Assembly: GCA_947594025.1 (NCBI GenBank)
Contig: CANQDZ010000012.1
Location: forward strand, 1 to 39,989
Source: Candidatus Gastranaerophilales bacterium
Lineage (GTDB): Bacteria > Cyanobacteriota > Vampirovibrionia > Gastranaerophilales > Gastranaerophilaceae
Length of the DNA stretch: 39,989 nt
Reading direction: 5' to 3'
The position numbers were made by a program, and so were the translations under genes. Shown here piece after piece: positions 25,488-32,635 of the stretch (positions within the stretch are counted from its first letter, which is position 1; every line of letters begins with the position of its first letter). Under the pieces are notes generated by a model that did no database searches, was not told where the DNA came from, and was given only the letters and a program-made list of their open reading frames with translations.

Positions 25488-26360
25488 TTAATTGATTAAT
25501 TTGCATACTTGGAGAAGTAATCCTGCTGATGCACTTACAACAAAAAGTATCGCAACAATTAAAAGGCTTTTTTTAATGTTTGAATTCCTTTTAAATAATA
25601 ACAGCACACCAAGCCCGCCTCCCGCACATAAGCCTGCTATGGCTGATGCAAAGCTTAAAATACCTTTTATATACATCATTGTGATTAAAACCGATATCGC
25701 GCAATTTGGAATTAGACCGACAATTGCGGCTAATATTGGCTGCAGATAAGAGCCGGCAAGGGTGATATTTTCAATATTGTTGACTCCAAATTTTGCAATC
25801 AAATAATTAAAAAGAACGCAGATTATAAAAATGAAGCAAAAAATGTTAAACGTATGTTTAATAGGGTGCAATATCAGATTTTTTCCCTCATCTGCCGTCA
25901 AATGGTGATGACAGCACCCTTCTTCTTTGATTTTTGGACTCTCTTTTTTAATTTCAAACTTTGTCTTGAATATTAAATCGCAGATATATCCCGCGATAAT
26001 AGCTATAAAAAACTTTATGGTTATAATTTTAACCATAGGAATAAACATGCCCGGCTGCGAAATCAAAATAGGGATTGCCTCGTCCGATGTTGCGATATAA
26101 ATTGCAATCAATGTACCTGTTGATAAAAAACCTTCAATGTAAAGCGCTGTTGCAATTACCGAAAAGCCGCACTGCGGAATAACGGCAACACAAGCGCCTA
26201 TTAGCGGTCCCCACTTTTTTGAAAAATTTAGTAAATTTGATATTTTTTGTGTGAAAAAAGACTCAAATATCTCAATGCCGACAAATATAATGAAAAGCGG
26301 TAATATTAACCCGATACTATCTTTAAATGCATCTGAAATAAAATTCGGTATGACAAACAT
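25488..26360 (-). CDS. putative metal exporter, 10TM ArsP_2-like permease
   Basis: About 290 residues, mostly transmembrane. It has two related halves: VAVIPQCGFSVIATALYIEG near residue 58 and VGLIPNCAISVLITMMYIKG near residue 218. This inverted or duplicated signature with a PQCG/PNCA motif resembles the putative 10TM heavy-metal exporter (ArsP_2, also annotated as manganese transporter) family. Between the halves a cytoplasmic loop carries EEGCCHHH near residue 148, a plausible metal-binding cluster. The frame is open from a GTG at 26384, but that start has no ribosome binding site. The ATG at 26358-26360 has AGAGGA upstream and a TATAAT box further up. The substrate is unproven. Confidence 0.75.
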   Translation of the reverse strand: MFVIPNFISDAFKDSIGLILPLFIIFVGIEIFESFFTQKISNLLNFSKKWGPLIGACVAVIPQCGFSVIATALYIEGFLSTGTLIAIYIATSDEAIPILISQPGMFIPMVKIITIKFFIAIIAGYICDLIFKTKFEIKKESPKIKEEGCCHHHLTADEGKNLILHPIKHTFNIFCFIFIICVLFNYLIAKFGVNNIENITLAGSYLQPILAAIVGLIPNCAISVLITMMYIKGILSFASAIAGLCAGGGLGVLLLFKRNSNIKKSLLIVAILFVVSASAGLLLQVCKLIN

Positions 26361-26391
26361 TTTGTGTATATCCTCTGATAGCACAAATTAT

Positions 26392-26397
26392 ATTATA
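26392..26397 (-). promoter_or_regulatory. -10 box of the permease gene
   Basis: TATAAT on the minus strand, 31 nt before the chosen ATG. It lies just upstream of the alternative GTG start, which supports the downstream ATG. The 218 bp from here to the tmRNA 3' end hold no gene; TTTGC-TTC-GCAAA near 26468 is a weak hairpin. Confidence 0.5.
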
Positions 26398-26615
26398 AAT
26401 TTTTAATTCTGTCTTTTAAAAATTAAAATTCCAAGATAACGCCCGATAAATTGAACTTTTGTGCTTCAATAAATTTGCTTCGCAAAACTCTTACACTGCT
26501 GTCTTAGACGTCTTGAGCTTTCCGAGATTGCTCAAAGCGGAAATAATATTCTCTCACATCACTTGGCTTTTCTTTTTCGCCCTCTCCTTTAATTACGGTT
26601 CAAGCTTCAAAAGCA

Positions 26616-27011
26616 TGGAGACGGCGAGAATCGAACTCGCGTCCAAAACGATGTCAAGCGAGCATCTACAAGCTTAGAAATCACTTTATCTCGATAAACC
26701 AAGGCGGATTATCATACCCGGAAGTTTATCAAAGTCTATTTTTAAAGGATAAACAACCTTTTGAAGCTAAATCCTAATGTTAAGCGCTTCAATTAACATC
26801 GAACTTGCTAAACTGACCTTATAGCCCCGCAAGTTAGAACTACAAAGTGGCTGCACCTATCGTTAGGCTGCTAAAGCGGCTCTGCGGCCGAAAGCATTTT
26901 CAGCATTTACAACGTTGTTAGCGTTTATTTTTTTTCTTGTTTTTTACGTGGAACAGACCACGACCTGCAACCCGTTTACCATAAACGTCCTGTCAAATCC
27001 AAAACGTCCCC
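26616..27011 (-). ncRNA. ssrA: tmRNA (ssrA)
   Basis: Rescues stalled ribosomes by trans-translation. The 5' end GGGGACGTTTTGGATTTGACAG and the 3' end GGACGCGAGTTCGATTCTCG..CGTCTCC form the tRNA-like acceptor (7 bp, one G-U) with a T arm. The internal tag frame reads ANNVVNAENAFGRRAALAA then a stop, ending in the protease-recognised ALAA. The ANNVV start resembles ANNIV of cyanobacterial tags. The length, 396 nt, is typical of a one-piece tmRNA. CCA is not encoded (TGC follows the discriminator A), unlike in tRNA-Lys. Confidence 0.95.
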
Positions 27012-27041
27012 ATATTAAGCTTTCAATGTTCTGACAATATT

Positions 27042-27047
27042 ATTATA
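27042..27047 (-). promoter_or_regulatory. -10 box of ssrA
   Basis: TATAAT on the minus strand between the pheA stop and ssrA. The expected start, near 27035, leaves about 24 nt of 5' leader to be removed by RNase P. Confidence 0.5.
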
Positions 27048-27054
27048 ATCCGAT

Positions 27055-27894
27055 TTATATATTTTTACTAGCGTATGAACCGAGTATCTTGCAGAATTCG
27101 CACAAATCGGATATTTTGTTTAAAGCATTCATTATGCTTTTTATACCTTTATCGATATCTGCAAAGAATACGTAATTTCCGATAATTTCTTTGCTTGGTC
27201 TTGATTCCAGATAAACAAGGTTTAAATCATGTTCTTTAAATATTTCAAGAACCTTAAGCAAAGCCCCCGGTTCATTTTTAGTTGTAAAGGCAATAGATGT
27301 CCTGTCTGCTTTATCGTTATAGCCCAGTTTTCCTATAAGAATAAATCTTGTTCTGTTATCTTTGACATCATTTATCCCTCTGTCTACAACATCAATCCCG
27401 TACAAATTAGCGCAGAATTCGTTGCCTATGGAAGCGTATGTATCATCCAGATTTTTTAAGGACATTGTTGCGTATGATGTAGAGTTAACAGTCATTATAT
27501 TAATATCTTTTCCAAAATTTTCCGCAATATATCCCTGACATTGGTTAAGTGCTTGAGGGTGAGAGAGAATGGTTTTTATATTTTCTTTTTTCCCTTTTGA
27601 TATAAGACAGTGCGAAATATTAATCGATAATTGAGCGTATATTTTAACTAAATCATCCACATTTAAAAGCGCATCAACCGTTTCTCTCACAATTCCCTCA
27701 ATTGAATTTTCAATGGGAATTACCGCAAGATAATCGTTATCGTTTACTTCCTGGATTATTTTTTTAATGGTCGAAATCGGTTCTTGAATGCAGTTTAAAT
27801 CGTAATGCTTAATAAACTTAGATGCTGCAATTTCCGTGTATGAGCCTTTTGGTCCCAGATATAATATTTTGTTTTTCTCTTTTAGATTATTCAT
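27055..27894 (-). CDS. pheA: prephenate dehydratase
   Basis: Converts prephenate to phenylpyruvate in phenylalanine synthesis. 279 residues, a stand-alone PDT without a chorismate mutase domain. The N-terminus KILYLGPKGSYTEIAASKF starts the catalytic domain. ENSIEGIVRETVDALL follows, and DNRTRFILIG, the signature with the catalytic Thr, lies near residues 182-191. The C-terminal ACT domain has TKNEPGALLKVLEIFKEHDLNLVYLESRPS, the usual Phe-binding GAL and ESRP motifs, so feedback inhibition by Phe is likely. Its ATG overlaps the end of the AsmA-like gene by 8 nt, so both are on one transcript. Confidence 0.96.
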   Translation of the reverse strand: MNNLKEKNKILYLGPKGSYTEIAASKFIKHYDLNCIQEPISTIKKIIQEVNDNDYLAVIPIENSIEGIVRETVDALLNVDDLVKIYAQLSINISHCLISKGKKENIKTILSHPQALNQCQGYIAENFGKDINIMTVNSTSYATMSLKNLDDTYASIGNEFCANLYGIDVVDRGINDVKDNRTRFILIGKLGYNDKADRTSIAFTTKNEPGALLKVLEIFKEHDLNLVYLESRPSKEIIGNYVFFADIDKGIKSIMNALNKISDLCEFCKILGSYASKNI

Positions 27895-30800
27895 TTTCTT
27901 CTTTGTTTAATGCGTTTTTTATCTTTTTCACTATGTTAAATCTGTCTTTTCTGCGTTGTGCCTCAGCTTGTTCCTGCTGGATTTGAATTACGTTTTTCAA
28001 GAACTGTTCAGCTTTTTCCATATCTTCGTTGCTTGCAAGCCACTTAAATGATTTTATGAGTTTTAAGGGCTTGTTTACGTCGCCTCTTAAAACTATTTGG
28101 AAACTCGTTGCGTTTTCATCTGTATGATTTGAAGCAAATGAGGGCAATTTGTCAATTTCTTCTTTTGTCACGGTTACGGTAAATAAGCTGAATGCTTTTG
28201 CAAATACAATATTCACGCCCGGAGTTTGCTTAATCAAATTAACAGGGTTTAAAACCGCAATTGGTCCAAGCATATCAGATATATTGGATGCCATTTTTCC
28301 TCTGAATTTGACATCAAGTTCGTTTTTCAATATATCCATATCGCCAAAAATTAAGAAGGATAAAACATTGCCTGTTGATTTAATTTCTGTGATATTTGCG
28401 GCGCCGTCTTTTAAGTTTATCAATCCTTCAAGAGTTTCAAAGCGTGCAGTATCTATTGTTGCGAGTGAATTAATAACTCCGCCGAGTGCAGTTTGGAAGA
28501 ACTCTGATTCTCTGATATTTTCTGCAAGAATTAAGTTTTCGAGCTTACCAAAGGGACCAAAACTTCCGTCTTTAATATTAAATATAATAGCACCGTCTAA
28601 GCTTTTCATCTGTTCTTCGTAAGTTGCACCGGCAAGACTTAAAAGCGCTTTGAATGAAGCGGTTCCCGAAAGTGCATCTTTAACGTTTGCGGCATCGGCA
28701 AGTGCTTTTGCAACATCAATTTTGCTGCCTGCCATATCGATTGAAATTTTTCCGTTTATAAGATTTACATCCACACCGCCATGCACTCTGCCTTTAAACA
28801 CCTGTGCGGCAATGTTTTTAACGGATAATATATTATTTTTAAGGAAAAGTCTTGCTCTTGTATTATCAACTATAATTGAACCGGTTTTAATTCTTTTAAG
28901 CGCTATATTTCCCGAACTTATAACCGCGGGAATATCGCCTGCTTTCTCGGGATTTTGAGCTGTTGTCGTATTTTTAGGGGTTATGTAGCCGTTTAATAAT
29001 TCCACGACCCCCGTAAGTTTATCTAAATCAATATAATTTGATATTATGACGACATCCTGCAAATGGAAAATCGGTAATGCGTGAAAATTCCATTTAGCGT
29101 TAAGTTCAATATCAGAATTATCAAGCAGTAATTTATTTACATCAAATAATGCAATTGTTTTTTCTAAATTTATTGAGCCTTCCTCGAGAGTTGTTTTTAT
29201 TTCAGGAATTATAAGTTTTGAAATTTTTATTTTTCCGCTTGTTTTTATGTTTTCAAATGCTCCGTAGACAAATGCTTTTAATGAAAGAATTGCGCTTGAT
29301 TGTTTAAATACCGCAAGATTTATATGTAAATCTTTAGGAGCTTGGATTTTCAATATATTTATTGAAGGGTAAGGAGTATTTAAACCTATGATTGTACCGC
29401 GTGCTTCTATTACGGGTTGTGCATTTTCTGCGTTAAGTTCGTAATCGGAAGTTAATCTTTCGTTATTTCCCTTAATGTAAATGCCTGAATTTTTGATATT
29501 CAATGTTCCGTTTTGCATGCGGATATTTGCCTGAGTAAGAGTGGTTTTACCCATAAGTTCTTTTATGTTTAAAGGGGTATAATAATTTCCTCCGTTAGAT
29601 ATCATCTGGAAGATTATATTCTGCAGCTTTTCATTTCCTCTGAGGAATACTCTGAAAGGCAGCGCGCCATTTGATGCCATAAATATTGAACCTTGCGGAC
29701 CAAGAAGTTTATTTAAATCTTTTGTATTTAGCGCACCAAACACGTCAAAATTAATGTCAGGTCTTTTTCTGTAGTTGGTAATTTCACCCATAAAGCCAAC
29801 AAGAGAACTGCTGTTCAGCTTTAAATTTGACGGTTCAAATATAATGTGTTCGCTTCCTATATCGATTGTTATTTTTTCGCTTTTAATTTTAGAATCGGTT
29901 GACGGAATATCTATTGCAAAATCAGTGTTTATAACTTTTCCGTCAACATTTTCAAAATCTGTATAAATTGTAATTGTGTTATTTTTATTTGAATAAATAA
30001 TATTGTTTTTAATATCTTTTAAAACAAGATTATCAAGCTCTGTTTTTAAACTGCACACGGGGTGCGAAAGTTTTCCTTCGAATTTGGCATTAATGTTTAA
30101 CAGACCGTCTTGAATACGATAAACGTCTTTGATTTCCCTCGGTGCGAATTTTAACAATGAACCCTTAAGAGGCATTTTATTTAAAACTATATTTAAATTT
30201 AGATTTGATTTTTCATCAATATCCCCTTCAAGCTTAAAGTTGCTGTCGTTTACAACGGCCCTTGTTTCACCTATGGTCATTTCGTTTTTATTAAAGGTTG
30301 CCGTACCGTTTATATCCGCAACAAGACTGCCGAAGTTTTTGTTTGAAATGTTTCCCTCCGCAGCCTTTATGTATCCTTGAGAATTAAGCTTTTTGAAATT
30401 TGTTTTTAATTTTAAATTGGTTTCAAGATATCCTGAACCTGCGAGCTCATCAATATTATTTTTTACACCATAGGTATCCATAACGGCTTTTGTCACCTTC
30501 AACATATCATTAAAATATAGCTTATCCGTTAAAAATGACATATTTATCCAAGGTCCGTTACCGTAATTTAAATCACCGTTTAACTTAATTCTTTGATTTT
30601 CGGCATATGCCATATCCGTATCAAGATTTAAAGTATAACCTCTAAGTTTTGCGTGAATATATGACTTTGGAAGTTCATAACCTGAAAATTCAGCACTTAA
30701 ACCGTCAATATTTACATATCCTCGAGCGCTTATTTTATTTTCTCTTTGACGGGCTTTTAATTTTACGTCAAGAACTGCTTTCGGATTAAGTTTTTCAAAC

Positions 30801-31552
30801 TCTTTTACGGGATTAATATACGGAAGGGCAAGAGCTGCGGCAGGGTCATCATCTTCATAAACTTCTTTTTTCTTAGGAAGAATAGACATAAAATCTACAT
30901 TTGCCGTAATGTTTTGGTTACCGTTATTTGTGATGGAAGAATCTGCTTTAATTTTTATCTTTTTACCATCGTAATACGCAAAGAGTTTATCCCCTTTTAG
31001 AGTTACATCATGACCTGTTGAATTATCTTTTATAACAATTGAATAGTTATTAATTAAAATTTTTGACAATTTAACCTTTATCCAACTCGGGTCAAAAAAT
31101 GATTCTTCCTCTTGTTTTTCTTCTTCGACAGCAACATTTCTGTTTGCCATTTCTTCTATTGCATTTAATATTTTAAGACGTCTGCCGTCAGGTACATCTA
31201 AATATATTGAGGGCGAATTAACAACTATGCTTGGGGATTTAGCCGTAAGCAGAAATATACTTAAAGGGGCAACTCTTACATCTGCATTTGCAATACTTAT
31301 AAGCTCGCTGCCGTCACTGTATGAGATTTTAACATTTTCTGCCCTGACACCAATACTTAAAAGCGGGTTTGTATATAACTTTAAGTTGTCCACGTCTATA
31401 TTAAAATCGCTGTTTTCATTCGCAATTGTTTTAATGTCGGGAACAAAAGTATTCAAATCAAGTTTGTTTGGCAGTACAAACAAAAAACAAACGTAAGAAA
31501 TAACGATAAATGCTAGTAACACATATCCAAATATTTTTAGAGCAAGTTTCAT
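27887..31552 (-). CDS. large AsmA-like (AsmA/YhdP/TamB superfamily) envelope protein
   Basis: 1221 residues. Residues about 5-28 form a single N-terminal membrane anchor (LKIFGYVLLAFIVISYVCFLFV). The rest is a long periplasmic beta-rich region of the repeating-beta-groove type. It shows the usual short alternating strands (for example GDLNYGNGPWINMSFLTDKLYF, and GSINLEKTIALFDVNKLLLDNSDIELNAKW). An AsmA-like C-terminal domain is recognisable around residues 960-1110 (GTASFKALLSLAG..., IFNIKDGSFGPFGKLENLI). A charged, coiled C-terminal tail of about 60 residues follows. Members bridge inner and outer membrane and are implicated in phospholipid transport to the outer membrane, which supports a diderm cell. 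AAAGGA and a TATAAT box lie upstream. Confidence 0.8.
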   Translation of the reverse strand: MKLALKIFGYVLLAFIVISYVCFLFVLPNKLDLNTFVPDIKTIANENSDFNIDVDNLKLYTNPLLSIGVRAENVKISYSDGSELISIANADVRVAPLSIFLLTAKSPSIVVNSPSIYLDVPDGRRLKILNAIEEMANRNVAVEEEKQEEESFFDPSWIKVKLSKILINNYSIVIKDNSTGHDVTLKGDKLFAYYDGKKIKIKADSSITNNGNQNITANVDFMSILPKKKEVYEDDDPAAALALPYINPVKEFEKLNPKAVLDVKLKARQRENKISARGYVNIDGLSAEFSGYELPKSYIHAKLRGYTLNLDTDMAYAENQRIKLNGDLNYGNGPWINMSFLTDKLYFNDMLKVTKAVMDTYGVKNNIDELAGSGYLETNLKLKTNFKKLNSQGYIKAAEGNISNKNFGSLVADINGTATFNKNEMTIGETRAVVNDSNFKLEGDIDEKSNLNLNIVLNKMPLKGSLLKFAPREIKDVYRIQDGLLNINAKFEGKLSHPVCSLKTELDNLVLKDIKNNIIYSNKNNTITIYTDFENVDGKVINTDFAIDIPSTDSKIKSEKITIDIGSEHIIFEPSNLKLNSSSLVGFMGEITNYRKRPDINFDVFGALNTKDLNKLLGPQGSIFMASNGALPFRVFLRGNEKLQNIIFQMISNGGNYYTPLNIKELMGKTTLTQANIRMQNGTLNIKNSGIYIKGNNERLTSDYELNAENAQPVIEARGTIIGLNTPYPSINILKIQAPKDLHINLAVFKQSSAILSLKAFVYGAFENIKTSGKIKISKLIIPEIKTTLEEGSINLEKTIALFDVNKLLLDNSDIELNAKWNFHALPIFHLQDVVIISNYIDLDKLTGVVELLNGYITPKNTTTAQNPEKAGDIPAVISSGNIALKRIKTGSIIVDNTRARLFLKNNILSVKNIAAQVFKGRVHGGVDVNLINGKISIDMAGSKIDVAKALADAANVKDALSGTASFKALLSLAGATYEEQMKSLDGAIIFNIKDGSFGPFGKLENLILAENIRESEFFQTALGGVINSLATIDTARFETLEGLINLKDGAANITEIKSTGNVLSFLIFGDMDILKNELDVKFRGKMASNISDMLGPIAVLNPVNLIKQTPGVNIVFAKAFSLFTVTVTKEEIDKLPSFASNHTDENATSFQIVLRGDVNKPLKLIKSFKWLASNEDMEKAEQFLKNVIQIQQEQAEAQRRKDRFNIVKKIKNALNKEENE

Positions 31553-31586
31553 AATTGAAATTCCTTTTCAGTAAGTATCCGAGTAA

Positions 31587-31592
31587 ATTATA
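31587..31592 (-). promoter_or_regulatory. -10 box of the AsmA-like gene
   Basis: TATAAT on the minus strand, 34 nt before the ATG at 31550-31552, followed by AAAGGA. It sits immediately downstream of the terminator at 31604-31632, so the two transcription units are separated. Confidence 0.55.
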
Positions 31593-31603
31593 CCTTAAAA
31601 AAC

Positions 31604-31632
31604 AAAAAAAACGGCTTTTTTTTCAAAAAGCC
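31604..31632 (-). terminator. strong Rho-independent terminator
   Basis: On the minus strand GGCTTTTT pairs with AAAAAGCC (31632-31613) around a short loop. A run of eight T follows (31611-31604). It ends transcription from rpiB or from the candidate small RNA before the AsmA-like gene's promoter. Confidence 0.8.
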
Positions 31633-31696
31633 TTGATGGATAGAATTAGTATTACGGAGTTTATAGAGGAGTTTACGACTTTATAAGTCGCATGAA
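31604..31696 (-). ncRNA. candidate small RNA between rpiB and the AsmA-like gene
   Basis: The 279-bp gap 31553-31831 has no gene. On the minus strand TTGACT (31731-31726) is followed by a 17-nt spacer and CAAAAT (31708-31703), a plausible promoter. The predicted 93-nt RNA begins near 31696. It has a 5' hairpin CGACTT-ATA-AAGTCG, an open stretch ACTCCTCTATAAACTCC with two anti-Shine-Dalgarno-like CUCC motifs, and the strong terminator. No known family is recognised. The alternative is that this is just the 3' end of the rpiB transcript. Confidence 0.3.
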
Positions 31697-31831
31697 TATT
31701 TTATTTTGCGCTTAAAATAAAAAAAAGTCAATATATTTAACAAAATATTACAATTTTTTTCAACACAAAACCTGCCAACCCTTACGGATTAAGCATTTCG
31801 AAATTGTAAAGATTTGTAAATATTTTTAAGA

Positions 31832-32266
31832 TTATTCAAACATGTCTAATCTTAGTTTGTGACGTCCGCCCTCAAAACCTGTTTTCAACCAAATATCAAC
31901 AATGTCAAGTGCTAAGTAATCACCTATAACTCGTCCTCCCAAACACAAGATATTTGCATTGTTGTGAGCTCTTGAAACTCTTGCACTATAAGTATTTTCA
32001 ACGCAAACGGCTCTGATTCCTTTAATTTTATTCGCCGCAATGCTCATGCCAAGCCCTGTACCGCAAACAAGAATTCCTCTGTCAAATTCATGAGATACAA
32101 TAGCTTTAGATACGGCTTTTGCAATTACGGGATAATCAGTTGATTCTTTAGTATAAGTACCAAAATCTTTATATTCAACACCGACGGCATCTAAATATTG
32201 GATAATTTTTTCTTTTAATAAATATCCGCCGTGGTCACAACCGATAGCAATTTTCAGTTTTTCCAT
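31832..32266 (-). CDS. rpiB: ribose-5-phosphate isomerase B
   Basis: Interconverts ribose 5-phosphate and ribulose 5-phosphate; family members can also act on allose or galactose phosphates. 144 residues, the usual RpiB/LacAB length. Motifs: IAIGCDHGGYLLKEKI, TDYPVIAKAVS, the catalytic Cys and anion hole in GILVCGTGLGMSIAANKIKGIRA, and NNANILCLGGRVIG. The start has AGGAG 8 nt upstream. It lies 60 nt downstream of the DUF167 gene but has its own strong promoter. With prs in the same window it can supply ribose 5-phosphate for PRPP. Confidence 0.96.
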   Translation of the reverse strand: MEKLKIAIGCDHGGYLLKEKIIQYLDAVGVEYKDFGTYTKESTDYPVIAKAVSKAIVSHEFDRGILVCGTGLGMSIAANKIKGIRAVCVENTYSARVSRAHNNANILCLGGRVIGDYLALDIVDIWLKTGFEGGRHKLRLDMFE

Positions 32267-32293
32267 TTAGTAGCTCCTTTTGAAATCTTTTCC

Positions 32294-32322
32294 ATTATAT
32301 TTTCTTGGCTCATGCTTGTAAA
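32294..32322 (-). promoter_or_regulatory. sigma70-type promoter of rpiB
   Basis: TTTACA (32322-32317), 17-nt spacer, perfect TATAAT (32299-32294) on the minus strand. The expected start is near 32287, with a 20-nt leader carrying AGGAG. Confidence 0.65.
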
Positions 32323-32326
32323 GTGC

Positions 32327-32599
32327 TTAGGACTTTTTTATTAATATAACTTTATGAGAATTTTTTTCTCCCTTTAAGATAACAATATCGCCCCTCCTTT
32401 TGTTGAAGATTTTGCTTAAATATTCAATGATTTCTTTGTTGGCTTTTCCCTCAACGGGAACTGTGGAAATTCTAAGCTTTATTAATCCGTCTTCCAAAAA
32501 TTCTATTGAGTTTTGTTTTGCGTTAGTAATTACTTTAATATCCAAAGTAATGTCGCTATCTGAATTTTTTATTTTTTCTATATTTAGTTCGCTTGACAT
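32327..32599 (-). CDS. DUF167 / YggU-family protein
   Basis: About 90 residues. The core ITLDIKVITNAKQNSIEFLEDGLIKLRISTVPVEGKANKEIIEYLSKIFN followed by GDIVILKGEKNSHKVILI matches the small conserved DUF167/YggU family, whose biochemical role is unknown. The frame is open 12 codons further upstream (MHIILLFWSFCH), but that part overlaps the rel promoter. I prefer the internal ATG at 32597-32599 (MSSELNIEKI) with GGAG upstream. It is divergent from rel with only about 36 bp between the starts, so the promoters must overlap. TTGACA lies at 32593-32598 on the plus strand, inside its start codon region, with no well-spaced -10. Confidence 0.85.
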   Translation of the reverse strand: MSSELNIEKIKNSDSDITLDIKVITNAKQNSIEFLEDGLIKLRISTVPVEGKANKEIIEYLSKIFNKRRGDIVILKGEKNSHKVILIKKS

Positions 32600-32623
32600 A
32601 TGGCAAAAACTCCAAAAAAGTAG

Positions 32624-32629
32624 TATTAT
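32624..32629 (+). promoter_or_regulatory. -10 box of rel
   Basis: TATTAT in AGTATTATATGCATATG. A start 7 nt downstream falls on the A of the second ATG (32636), which predicts a leaderless rel mRNA. No Shine-Dalgarno is present. Confidence 0.5.
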
Positions 32630-32635
32630 ATGCAT

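Noticed and set aside
26459-26677. 72-residue plus-strand open frame ending MSSEHLQA
   Set aside because: Runs antisense through the 3' end of tmRNA, has no ribosome binding site and no family resemblance.
32593-32598. perfect TTGACA as the rel -35
   Set aside because: The nearest -10 (TATTAT at 32624) would leave a 25-nt spacer, too long for a sigma70 promoter.
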